From: Prevotella sp. UBA3675
GTDB lineage: Bacteria > Bacteroidota > Bacteroidia > Bacteroidales > Bacteroidaceae
Length of the DNA: 18,014 bases
Reading direction: 5' to 3'
NCBI GenBank assembly: GCA_002372235.1
Contig: DFJI01000018.1
Location: 1-18,014, forward strand
The notes under the pieces were generated by a model. It did not search any database and was not told where the DNA came from. It saw only the letters and a program-made list of their open reading frames with translations. Below, one piece after another: positions 1 to 8,468 of this stretch (positions within the stretch are counted from its first letter, which is position 1; each line of letters starts with the position of its first letter). Made by a program: the position numbers and the translations under genes.

Positions 1-63
1 CCGCCCACGGCACCCACCGACAATAACAAAAAAACAAAAAATATAACTAACTTCATTAAATGT
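1..63 (+). other. Leader before the first FAS1 gene
   Basis: The first 20 or so bases are C-rich (cccacgg, cacccacc) and resemble a decayed end of the CCCAC-type repeats found at 10572-10616 and 15939-15980. They are followed by an A-rich stretch (about 24-60) of the kind that commonly precedes Bacteroidota start codons in place of a Shine-Dalgarno motif. I see no TAnnTTTG-type -7 element, so the promoter, if this gene starts a transcript, lies upstream of the window. An out-of-frame ATG at 60 opens an eight-codon frame overlapping the true start and is probably meaningless. Confidence 0.4.
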
Positions 64-3009
64 ATGTACAATCGCTATTATGACTTGGTCAGAAAGACCT
101 TTATGGGGGTCGGTCTGGCCTTGATTTGTGGAGGATTCACAGCATGCAAGGATGACTATAAGCTCGACGACGAGGGAAACTATCCCACGTGGTTGGGCAA
201 TAGCATTTATGAAGCCCTGAAGGATCCTTCCTCTCTGGAAAGCTCCGGAACATCAAAGCTCACCGGCACTTTCAACAACTATGTGAGACTCATTGAAGAC
301 CTGGGACAAGCCGAGACACTGGGCAAGACGGGATCGAAGACCGTCTTCCCGGCCAACGACGAGGCGTTCCAGCGCTTCTTCGCCAACAACTCATGGGGCG
401 TGAGCAAGTATGAGGACCTGACTGATGACATGAAGAAGCGCCTGCTCTATGCCTCGATGCTCGACAACGCACTGCTCATCGAGATGCTGTCGAACGTGTC
501 GGACGGTGCAACCGCCGTGCTCAGAGGACAGGCGCTGCGCCACTCAACGGCTATCGACATCACCAACACCATCAACCACTGGAACAAGGCCAACATGCCC
601 GTCAACAACAAGTACTGGGAGAAATACTACGACAAGGGCATACACATCGTGGCCGATGCCACCGACCATACCATCATTCACTTCACCGAGGAGCAGATGA
701 CTGCCAACAGCATCACCACACGAGGCGACAACAGCGACTTCGAGGTGCTCACAGGCTCGAAATATGACCACAACGCTCACTCGGCCTTCATCTTCCGCAA
801 CAAGATCATCAACCCCGACGTGACCTGCAAGAACGGATATATTCACCAGATGCAGGACGTGCTCGTGCCGCCGGGCAATCTGGCCGAGGTCATTCGCAAC
901 AGCAGCAACAGCCACCTGTTCAGCCGCATGCTCGACCGCTTCAGCGCACCTTACTATGGCTACAAGGCCAATGCCGTGACACAGAGCTACAACAGCTATG
1001 CCCAGCAGGCCGGCCTGCAGCAGATTGACTCCGTGTTTGAGATGCGCTACATGAGTGCCGTGTCGCACGTGAACGGTGCCAGCAACTCGGCCAGCGGAAC
1101 GAACATCGTCGATCCGAATGGTACGGAAATGGAATACCTGCTGCCTTACGATCCGGGGTGGAACACCTATAACAACGGCAACATCAACACCGACATCGCT
1201 GCCATGTTCGTGCCCACCGACGAGGCACTGCAGAAGTACTTCCTGCCGGGCGGCGAGGGCGAGTTCCTCATCAGCACCTTCGGCACCAAGCCCAACACGC
1301 TGGAGAACCTGCCTGAGAACATCGACTCCATTCCCCTGCAGAATGTGCAACAGCTCATCAACAACCTGATGAAGAAATCGTTCATAGCCACCGTTCCCTC
1401 TAAGTTCGGTCACGTGATGGACGAAGCCAACGACCCAATGGGCCTGTCGCTCGACGTGCTTTCCAGAAACAGCGACGGCACCTACGACGTGAAGATAGCC
1501 AACAACGGCGTGGCCTACATGCTCAACAAGATGTTCGCACCGCCCTCACTCATCGCCGTATCGGCTCCTGTCACGCTGAACAAGACCATGCGCATCATGA
1601 ACACAGCCGTGCACGACGGAAAGAACACCTCACCGCTGTCACTCAAACTGAACTACTATGCCTACCTGCTGGCCATGAGCGCCAACTACGCCTTCTTCAT
1701 CCCTAACGACGAGGCATTCGGCAAGTTCTATGTGGACCCCACCTCACTGAGCGACGAGCAGCCACGCGCCCTCCGTTTCTACTACATGAACCGCAGCCCC
1801 TTCGTGTTCTGCTCGCAGTGGAAGTATGACAAGAACACTAACACCGTGACCGACTCGATCGGTACCTTGAGCCCATCGAGCTTCAGCTCTCAGCTCACCG
1901 ACATCCTGAACTACCACACCGTGGTGCTGGCCACAGGCGAGAAGCTGGGCGGCAACGGCAACAAGTACTACAAGACCAAGCATGGCGGCGCCATCATCTT
2001 CAACAACTCCAACGTGAAGGCCGGCGAGGTGAAAGTGAACGACCACGTCGGCGATGCCGTGGCTCCGGTCGTATCGCAGGTGAAGCAAGTGTTCAACCAG
2101 CAGAACGGTACGTCATACGAAATCGACCATGTGATTCAGGCACCTCAGCAGTCGGTCTATCGCGTGATACAGGACAACGCACAGTTCTCTGAGTTCAACA
2201 AGCTCTGCAACTGGCAATTCGATATTGCCGAGGAGGAGGATTTCACCGCTGAAGACCTCATGGGCTTTGCCAGTGACAGACTCATAGAGCTGACTGTCAC
2301 CAACAAGAAGCGCTACCTGTCATACATGACCTTCGTACAGAAGAACGGTCTGGACTACAACGTCAACTACTTCAACGCCTACAACTACACAGTCTATGCG
2401 CCCGACAACGAGGCTATGGCGAAAGCATACGCACTCGGACTTCCCACTTGGAACGACGTGAAGGCCGTATATGACCAGTACAAAGAGAGCTACAAACAAG
2501 CCAAGGACGATCATACCGACATACCTGCCGAGGTTCAGGCAGCCCGCGACAAGGTGCTGGCTATGGTCTATGAGATCAACAACTTCGTACGCTATCACTT
2601 CCAGGACAACTCAGTGTTTGCCGACCAAGTGGTGGAAGCAGGCGAGTATCCCACTGCATGCTCCGACACACTCGGTATTCGTCAGAAGCTGAACATCTCG
2701 GGCGGCAGCAACGCCATCACCATCGCTGACCACAGCGGACAGAGCATCAGCATCAATCCTGCCCTGACCAATCAGCTGACACGTGACTATGTGCTCAACA
2801 AGGCTAATCACAGCATCATGACTTCTTCGTTTGCCGTAGTCCATCAGATCAGCACTCCGCTGAATGCCCACAAGGCAGTGGCTGGCGGCGACAACGGTCG
2901 CTACGACTACGAATGGGCCGGCAAGCAGTCGGCATCGCGTCTGCGTGCGCTTCGCAAGAAGTATGAGAACTATCTGTATAAGGCTTACGACGAAACATTG
3001 AAATATTAA
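64..3009 (+). CDS. Surface lipoprotein with four fasciclin (FAS1) repeats
   Basis: This is a predicted 981-residue lipoprotein. The N-terminus has Arg/Lys residues, a hydrophobic stretch (about 14-25) and a lipobox-like FTAC with the lipidated Cys at residue 28. The acidic CKDDYK that follows resembles Bacteroidota surface-export signals. Four FAS1 repeats are visible from their opening motif: TVFPANDEAF (93-102), MFVPTDEAL (381-389), FFIPNDEAF (544-552) and TVYAPDNEAM (776-785). Matching closing motifs are NGYIHQMQDVLVPP (257-270), NGVAYMLNKMFAPP (481-494), NGTSYEIDHVIQAP (681-694) and a degenerate FAVVHQISTPL (923-933). The tail is basic and aromatic-rich. FAS1 domains are adhesion or binding modules, and no catalytic site is seen. 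The gene lies 41 nt before a susC-like gene, suggesting co-transcription and a role as a surface partner of that transporter. Unlike the other lipoproteins here, its signal peptide is not built from the G-rich repeat. Ligand unknown. Confidence 0.9.
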   Translation: MYNRYYDLVRKTFMGVGLALICGGFTACKDDYKLDDEGNYPTWLGNSIYEALKDPSSLESSGTSKLTGTFNNYVRLIEDLGQAETLGKTGSKTVFPANDEAFQRFFANNSWGVSKYEDLTDDMKKRLLYASMLDNALLIEMLSNVSDGATAVLRGQALRHSTAIDITNTINHWNKANMPVNNKYWEKYYDKGIHIVADATDHTIIHFTEEQMTANSITTRGDNSDFEVLTGSKYDHNAHSAFIFRNKIINPDVTCKNGYIHQMQDVLVPPGNLAEVIRNSSNSHLFSRMLDRFSAPYYGYKANAVTQSYNSYAQQAGLQQIDSVFEMRYMSAVSHVNGASNSASGTNIVDPNGTEMEYLLPYDPGWNTYNNGNINTDIAAMFVPTDEALQKYFLPGGEGEFLISTFGTKPNTLENLPENIDSIPLQNVQQLINNLMKKSFIATVPSKFGHVMDEANDPMGLSLDVLSRNSDGTYDVKIANNGVAYMLNKMFAPPSLIAVSAPVTLNKTMRIMNTAVHDGKNTSPLSLKLNYYAYLLAMSANYAFFIPNDEAFGKFYVDPTSLSDEQPRALRFYYMNRSPFVFCSQWKYDKNTNTVTDSIGTLSPSSFSSQLTDILNYHTVVLATGEKLGGNGNKYYKTKHGGAIIFNNSNVKAGEVKVNDHVGDAVAPVVSQVKQVFNQQNGTSYEIDHVIQAPQQSVYRVIQDNAQFSEFNKLCNWQFDIAEEEDFTAEDLMGFASDRLIELTVTNKKRYLSYMTFVQKNGLDYNVNYFNAYNYTVYAPDNEAMAKAYALGLPTWNDVKAVYDQYKESYKQAKDDHTDIPAEVQAARDKVLAMVYEINNFVRYHFQDNSVFADQVVEAGEYPTACSDTLGIRQKLNISGGSNAITIADHSGQSISINPALTNQLTRDYVLNKANHSIMTSSFAVVHQISTPLNAHKAVAGGDNGRYDYEWAGKQSASRLRALRKKYENYLYKAYDETLKY

Positions 3010-3050
3010 AAGAGATTAAACATTCCAGAAACTAAAAACAGAACAGCATA

Positions 3051-6000
3051 ATGAAACGACTAATCATTTTAATATTTTCATTCTTCAGCATCATGACGGT
3101 CATGGCACAGGAGGCACGTATCTCCGGTACGGTGAACGATGCTATGGGCCCCGTGATGATGTGTAATGTGGTCGAGATCGACGGCAACAACCGTATCGTA
3201 TCAAGTGCGCAGACCGACTTCAACGGCAACTTCGCCATGACCATCAAGAACACTAAGAACAAGCTGCGCGTGTCTTACGTAGGCATGAAGACGCAAGTGC
3301 TCGCCATCGGCACGCGCACCAAGTTTAATATCGTGCTGCAGGACCAGACCACACTGAAAGAAGTGACCGTGACCTCGAAGCGCAAGTTCAGCCAAGGCGG
3401 ACTGGCCATTCCCGAGAAAGAGGTGTCGGTGGCAGCACAGACGTTCAACATGAGCGAGGTGGAAGGTCTGGCCTTCACCTCAGCCGACGAGGCCCTGCAG
3501 GGTCAGATTGCCGGTCTGGACATCGTGGCCAACTCAGGTAACCTGGGTGCCGGTACTTCGATGCGCCTCCGTGGCGTGACCTCCATCAACGGCTCGTCGG
3601 AACCCCTCATCGTGGTCGATGACAACATCTTCGACAACCCCGACGAGAACTTCGACTTCCAGAACGCCAACGAAGAGACCTACGCCTCGCTGCTGTCGGT
3701 GAACCCAAGCGACATTGAGGACATTCAGGTACTGAAGGACGCCGCCGCCACCGCCATCTGGGGTTCGCGCGGTGCCAACGGTGTGATCAGCATCCGCACC
3801 AAGCGCGGTGCCCGAGGCAAGGCCAAGATCGACTACTCGCTGCGCGTGCAGGCTTCCTGGCAGCCCAGAGGCTACAACCTGCTGAATGGTGACGACTACA
3901 CCATGATGCTGAAGGAGATGTACTACAACCCCGCACAGGCCGCCAACGCCACCTCGAACATCAACGAGATCAACTATAACAGCTACTGGGCCGACTACGA
4001 GAACTGGAACAACAACACCGACTGGGTGAAGGAAGTGCAGCAGACCGCCTGGAGCCAGTATCACTACCTGACCATCACGGGTGGCGGCGAGAAGGCAAAC
4101 TTCCGCGTGTCAGCCGGCTACGACCATCAGAACGGTACCATCATCAAGCAGACCTTGGACCGCTTCAGCACGAAGCTCGCCCTCGACTACTTCGTGAGCG
4201 ACCGCATCACGTTCCGCGCCACCTTCCCCCTCACCTATACGGCCAACAACCGCAACTACGACGACAACATCTTGGGCCGCGCCCAGCAGATGGCTCCCAA
4301 CATGAGCGTGTATCGCCAGAATGCCGACGGATCGAACACGAATGAGTTCTACGTCATGCAGCCTTCAGGAGCCGACAATGCCGCCGGTTCGTCGGTTGAC
4401 GGCACCACGTCGAAGCAGCTGAGCGACATTCGCGCCTTAGGCAATCCCGTAGCCATCGCCCATCAGGCTTGGCGCAAGGAGAAGACCTACCGCATCTCAC
4501 CCGAGCTGAGACTGGACTACGACCTCTTGGGCAAGGATGACAGCCACACCCGACTGAAATATTCGGGTCTGGTCTATATGGACATCTTTTCGAAGAGCGA
4601 GCCCAAGTACTGGCCCGGCTCACTCCAGACCAACGGATGGGAGGACGGCAACTATAACCGCAGCGAGATGTATGACTACAACTCACTGGCCTTCACCACC
4701 CGCCACACACTCACTTTCACCCCGCACTTCAAGAACGAGGACTTCTATGTCACGATGCTGGGACGCTGGGAACTGACCAGCGGCAACGACAACAGCCAGA
4801 CGGTGGTGAACAAGAACGCCCCCAACGGCGTGACTTCGCCTACGGTTGACACCTACATGGAGAAAATGAGCACCGGCAACGGCCAGTGGCGCTCCATGTC
4901 AATGACCTACACCGGCCACTTCTCCTACAAGTCGCGCTATGCCATCGACTTCTCGATGCGCGGCGACGGCACAACCAAATTCGGCGACAATCAGAAGTGG
5001 GGCTGGTTCCCCGGCGTGTCGGCCCGTTGGAACATCAGCGAAGAGCCCTTCATGAAGTGGTCGCGCAAGTGGCTCAGCATGCTGGCCTTCCGTCCCTCAT
5101 GGGGTATCGTAGGCCGCCAGCCCGGATCGCAGTACCTTCAGTATGCCAAGTACAACACGGCAGGCGTCTATGGCGACGTGAGCAACACCCACAGCGTGAC
5201 CTATCTCGAAGGCTTGCAGCTGAACAAGCTGAAGTGGGAGCGCACCACACAGTGGAACATCGGCGGTAACTTCGGCTTCTGGGACGACCGCATCACGGGT
5301 GACTTCAACTACTACTTCAAGCGCACTAAGGACCTGCTCATGAGCGGTGTTCGCATCCCCTCAAGCTCCGGCTTCGGCTCACTGGCATGGGCCAACGTGG
5401 GCGAGATGACCAACAAGGGTTGGGAACTGAACGTGAGCCTGAACAAGATTCTCAAGGTGGGCAAGTTCAGCTTAGGCGCCAACTTCAACATCTCCCAGAA
5501 CTTCAACGAGATTGTGGAGATGGACGAGAGCGTGCTCGAGAGCATCAACTCAGAGTGGGACTCCAGCAAGCGCGGCCAGTACCTGAACCGCATCCAGAAG
5601 GGCAATCCGCTGGGCTCCATCTACGGTCTGCGCTACAAAGGCGTCTATCAGTACACTTACGAATACCTGACCAACCTGAAGACCAGTAACGGCTGGACGG
5701 GCGAGCAGCTTCGCAACTACATCAACAACGAGTTCTTAGCCAGCGGCAAGACGGCTCCTATCGCCATCGATGCCAACGGCAACGTGATGATGGACACAAA
5801 GGGCAACCCCATCCGACTGGTCTATAACTTCAACGACGGCAACTCTACCTATAAGTTCCAGGGCGGCGATGCCATCTATGAGGACGTGAACCACGACGGA
5901 CAGATCAACTCGCTCGACCTTGTCTATTTAGGCAACTCGAACCCCCATCTGAGCGGTGGCTTCGGTCTGAACCTGCAGTACGACAACTGGACCCTGAAGA

Positions 6001-6431
6001 CCAGTTTCAGCTATCGCCAGGGCGTGAAGATTGTGAACTCTGCCAAGATGAACTTAGAGAAGATGTTCAATGCCTACAACCAGAGCTCAGCCGTGAACTG
6101 GCGCTGGCGCAAGAACGGCGACGAGACCGCCATTCCGCGTGCCATGTACGACACGGGCTACAACTGGCTGGGCAGCGACCGCTATGTGGAAGATGCCTCG
6201 TTCGTGCGCATGAGCTACATTCAGCTCAGCTACAACTTCAAGGCGAAGACCCTCAAGCCCCTCGGCATCCGTCGCCTGAACCTGAGCCTCTCCGGCCAGA
6301 ACCTCCTCTGCTGGACCAAGTACAGCGGCACCGATCCCGAGAAGTCGCCTGGCTCATGGGGCATTGCCTACGACAATTCGCAGACACCGCGCTCTAAGTC
6401 GGTCACACTGAATATACAGGTGGGATTCTAA
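3051..6431 (+). CDS. SusC/RagA-family TonB-dependent outer-membrane transporter A
   Basis: This 1126-residue protein has the full SusC architecture. A signal peptide is cleaved near MAQ-EA (about residue 20). A carboxypeptidase-regulatory-like beta-sandwich follows (about 22-97: ISGTVND, then SYVGMKTQ), then a probable TonB-contact stretch LKEVTVTSKRK (102-112). The plug domain (about 125-255) carries the family signatures ADEALQGQIAGLDI, MRLRGVTSINGSSEPLIVVDD and NPSDIEDIQVLKDAAATAIWGSRGANGV, interrupted by an acidic insertion around 196-211. The rest is a beta-barrel with an EF-hand-like loop DVNHDGQI (945-952) and a terminal strand ending in aromatic F (NIQVGF). Family members import oligosaccharides or peptides across the outer membrane using TonB energy and pair with a SusD lipoprotein, here the next gene. 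Its leader is short and free of repeats. The start follows an A-rich leader. Substrate cannot be read from the sequence. Confidence 0.95.
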   Translation: MKRLIILIFSFFSIMTVMAQEARISGTVNDAMGPVMMCNVVEIDGNNRIVSSAQTDFNGNFAMTIKNTKNKLRVSYVGMKTQVLAIGTRTKFNIVLQDQTTLKEVTVTSKRKFSQGGLAIPEKEVSVAAQTFNMSEVEGLAFTSADEALQGQIAGLDIVANSGNLGAGTSMRLRGVTSINGSSEPLIVVDDNIFDNPDENFDFQNANEETYASLLSVNPSDIEDIQVLKDAAATAIWGSRGANGVISIRTKRGARGKAKIDYSLRVQASWQPRGYNLLNGDDYTMMLKEMYYNPAQAANATSNINEINYNSYWADYENWNNNTDWVKEVQQTAWSQYHYLTITGGGEKANFRVSAGYDHQNGTIIKQTLDRFSTKLALDYFVSDRITFRATFPLTYTANNRNYDDNILGRAQQMAPNMSVYRQNADGSNTNEFYVMQPSGADNAAGSSVDGTTSKQLSDIRALGNPVAIAHQAWRKEKTYRISPELRLDYDLLGKDDSHTRLKYSGLVYMDIFSKSEPKYWPGSLQTNGWEDGNYNRSEMYDYNSLAFTTRHTLTFTPHFKNEDFYVTMLGRWELTSGNDNSQTVVNKNAPNGVTSPTVDTYMEKMSTGNGQWRSMSMTYTGHFSYKSRYAIDFSMRGDGTTKFGDNQKWGWFPGVSARWNISEEPFMKWSRKWLSMLAFRPSWGIVGRQPGSQYLQYAKYNTAGVYGDVSNTHSVTYLEGLQLNKLKWERTTQWNIGGNFGFWDDRITGDFNYYFKRTKDLLMSGVRIPSSSGFGSLAWANVGEMTNKGWELNVSLNKILKVGKFSLGANFNISQNFNEIVEMDESVLESINSEWDSSKRGQYLNRIQKGNPLGSIYGLRYKGVYQYTYEYLTNLKTSNGWTGEQLRNYINNEFLASGKTAPIAIDANGNVMMDTKGNPIRLVYNFNDGNSTYKFQGGDAIYEDVNHDGQINSLDLVYLGNSNPHLSGGFGLNLQYDNWTLKTSFSYRQGVKIVNSAKMNLEKMFNAYNQSSAVNWRWRKNGDETAIPRAMYDTGYNWLGSDRYVEDASFVRMSYIQLSYNFKAKTLKPLGIRRLNLSLSGQNLLCWTKYSGTDPEKSPGSWGIAYDNSQTPRSKSVTLNIQVGF

Positions 6432-6439
6432 GACCCTAA

Positions 6440-6502
6440 CCCACCCCTAACCCCTCCCGAGGGGAAAGACCCACCCCCAGCCCCTCCCGAGGGGAGGGGA
6501 GA
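6440..6502 (+). repeat. Two copies of the 33-nt C/G-rich palindromic repeat
   Basis: In the 101-nt gap between SusC A and SusD A, a shorter copy (6440-6465) is followed by a full one (6470-6502). The pattern is CCCACCCC(C/T)(A)(A/G)CCCCTCCCGAGGGG, then AGGGGAGA in the full copy. The core CCCCTCCC-GAG-GGGAGGGG can fold into an eight-pair stem with a three-base loop. There is no T-run after it, so it is not a classical intrinsic terminator. It may stabilise the 3' end of the upstream message or partly uncouple SusC from SusD expression, which is an inference. GATTAGAAAG follows, and similar GGTTAGAA follows the copies at 10628 and 15976. Confidence 0.85.
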
Positions 6503-6532
6503 TTAGAAAGATTTAATAATAACATATATAGT

Positions 6533-8341
6533 ATGAATAAACAATTTTATAATATAATAAAGAATATGCGGCTGACGAAGATGGTTGCTATCATAGCCCC
6601 CCTCACCTTGGGAGGGCTTGGAAGTGGGTTGCTCACTTCCTGCAACGACTTCCTGACCATCTACCCCACCGACCGCATTGTGGGCACCGATTTCTGGAAG
6701 ACCAAGGCCGACGTTGACCAGATGGTCGATGGTGCCTATAGCAGCATGCTGAGCGGCAACATTCAGGAACGCGCCATCATGTGGGGTGCCTTCCGCAGCG
6801 ACGAGCTGGTGAAGAACACCGACTTCAGCAGCACCGCACTCGACAACGTGAGCGCCGTGAACCTGCTGCCCACGATGGGCTACTGCTCGTGGGGCGGCTT
6901 CTACAGCGTCATCAACCGCTGCAACATCGTGTTGCGCCATGCCCCCGAGGTGATGCAGGAAGACCCTGAGTTCACACAAGGCGACTACGACGTGGTGCGT
7001 GCCCAGATGCTGGCCTTGCGCTCGCTGTGCTACTTCTATTTAGTGAGAGCCTTCCGCGACGTGCCCTACGTGACGCAATCCTACGAAGACGACAGTCAGA
7101 TTAACGAGGTGGCCCAGAGCTCTGCCGGCGAAGTGCTGCAGAACTGCCTGAACGACCTGGAAGAGGCCAGCAAGTACATCATGAAGTCGGGCGGCTACGG
7201 ACAGAACGACTGGCGCAACTGGGGCTACATGACCCGCGACGCCGTCTATGCCCTGATGGCCGACATCTACCTGTGGCGTGCCTCCATGACCCACGACCGT
7301 TCCGACTATCAGCAGGTGGTGACACTGGCCGACCGCATCATCCAAGCCAAGGACGATTACTACAATGCCTATCACACGAACAATGTGAGCGCCGGCGATG
7401 AGGATGACATCTACCACCTCTATACCGGCATCCTGGCACAAAGCCAGATATTCATCACCGGCAATTCGCGCGAGAGCATCCTGGAGTGGCAGTACAATGG
7501 CCGCAACAACTCGAACGAGACACTGGAGAACTACTACTACCAGTCAGGCACCGAAAAAGACTACAAGAGCACTGGCATGGTGATGGCTTCGCCCATCTTC
7601 AATGCCGTAGCCATCAATGCCAACACCTCACAAGGCAAGAAAGCATTCTACTCTACCAACGACTACCGCTTCTGGAACGTAGTCTATAATGCCAACAACG
7701 AGGAGGCCGAACAGCTGCCTATCCGCAAAATGGTGGACAACAGCGGTATGACGATCTCACCGCTTTCAACCACTGGCGCTACGAAGACCAACTCACGCGG
7801 ATTCAAGGAGTACGCTCAAAACTGGATTGTCTATCGCATCACCGACATCATGCTCATGAAGGCCGAGGCCCTGCTGGAACTGGCCGACGAGACCGACCGC
7901 GTGGCTCAGAAGGCAGCCTTCGACCTGGTAGAGGTGGTGAACAAGCGCTCCATGTTGACCAGTGCGAGCGACCTGCTCAAGTTCGACGACTTCGCCACGA
8001 AGTCGGCCCTTGAGCTGCTCATCCTGGCCGAGCGCGAACGCGAGCTCTGCTTCGAAGGCAAGCGCTGGTTCGACCTCATGCGCTACTGCTACCGCCACAT
8101 GAACGGTGTGAACATCTATCAGAAGATGGGCGATGCCTCTAACTGGCCTGCCCTCTATGCGCCCATGACCGAGATGCTGGGCCGCAAATCGACCGAGAAC
8201 GGACAGGGCAGCGCCATCGCCATCAAGATGAAGACCGAGCCTTACCTGTACTGGCCTGTGCAGGAGAGCGAAATGAAAGTGAACTCCCTGCTGAAGCAGA
8301 ACCCCGTCTGGATTCAGGAGAAGACCTCAGAGAAGAGCTAA
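6533..8341 (+). CDS. SusD/RagB-family surface lipoprotein A
   Basis: This 602-residue protein is the substrate-binding lid partner of the SusC protein encoded just upstream. A lipoprotein signal peptide ends in LLTSC with Cys at residue 37, preceded by an unusual Gly-rich core (PLTLGGLGSG, 23-32) encoded by a copy of the intergenic repeat. The mature protein starts CNDFLTIYPTD, typical of SusD. Helical TPR-like segments occupy the N-terminal half (for example VRAQMLALRSLCYFYLVRAF and YMTRDAVYALMADIYLWRAS). The C-terminal SusD signatures are WIVYRITDIMLMKAEA (431-446) and ERERELCFEGKRWFDLMR (500-517). An alternative in-frame ATG at 6566 exists, but the longer start aligns with the middle FAS1 gene at 8469, placing Cys at residue 37 in both. 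It lies 101 nt after SusC A, with two palindromic repeats in the gap. Family membership is secure, but the ligand is unknown. Confidence 0.95.
   Translation: MNKQFYNIIKNMRLTKMVAIIAPLTLGGLGSGLLTSCNDFLTIYPTDRIVGTDFWKTKADVDQMVDGAYSSMLSGNIQERAIMWGAFRSDELVKNTDFSSTALDNVSAVNLLPTMGYCSWGGFYSVINRCNIVLRHAPEVMQEDPEFTQGDYDVVRAQMLALRSLCYFYLVRAFRDVPYVTQSYEDDSQINEVAQSSAGEVLQNCLNDLEEASKYIMKSGGYGQNDWRNWGYMTRDAVYALMADIYLWRASMTHDRSDYQQVVTLADRIIQAKDDYYNAYHTNNVSAGDEDDIYHLYTGILAQSQIFITGNSRESILEWQYNGRNNSNETLENYYYQSGTEKDYKSTGMVMASPIFNAVAINANTSQGKKAFYSTNDYRFWNVVYNANNEEAEQLPIRKMVDNSGMTISPLSTTGATKTNSRGFKEYAQNWIVYRITDIMLMKAEALLELADETDRVAQKAAFDLVEVVNKRSMLTSASDLLKFDDFATKSALELLILAERERELCFEGKRWFDLMRYCYRHMNGVNIYQKMGDASNWPALYAPMTEMLGRKSTENGQGSAIAIKMKTEPYLYWPVQESEMKVNSLLKQNPVWIQEKTSEKS
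6597..6628 (+). repeat. Coding copy of the palindromic repeat, inverted, in the SusD A signal peptide
   Basis: The codons for about residues 22-32 of the signal peptide (CCCCCCTCACCTTGGGAGGG, then cttggaagtggg) resemble the reverse complement of the intergenic repeat. Over 6610-6628, 15 of 19 positions match the reverse complement of 6470-6488. The first half is a hairpin by itself. The copy is translated as PLTLGGLGSG and sits about 65 nt after the start codon. Confidence 0.7.
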
Positions 8342-8368
8342 GACAGAGCCATCTCATACCCACTAAGA

Positions 8369-8401
8369 CCCACCCCCTACCCCTTCCCAGGGGAGGGGAG
8401 A
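8369..8401 (+). repeat. 33-nt palindromic repeat copy before the first middle FAS1 gene
   Basis: A diverged copy lies in the 127-nt gap after SusD A (cccaccccctaccccttcc, then caggggaggggaga). The rest of the gap to 8468 is a purine-rich stretch (agaaagaagaaggagaggag) turning A/T-rich just before the start codon. No terminator T-run and no promoter element of the TAnnTTTG type are seen. Confidence 0.8.
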
Positions 8402-8468
8402 TGAGAAAGAAGAAGGAGAGGAGATGGGAAAGAAAAGAACAATAAAAACAACTATTACATTATAGGAT

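Noticed and set aside
544..1413. Minus-strand frame of about 289 codons opposite the first FAS1 gene
   Set aside because: The same codon-bias shadow. It contradicts four clear FAS1 repeats on the + strand.
3010..3050. Internal promoters in the gaps between genes
   Set aside because: I looked for the Bacteroidota -7 element TAnnTTTG in all six gaps and saw no convincing match. A/T-rich leaders alone are not evidence of a promoter.
6440..6502. Palindromic repeats as rho-independent terminators
   Set aside because: The stem is strong but no T-run follows on either strand at any of the copies. Termination cannot be claimed from the sequence.
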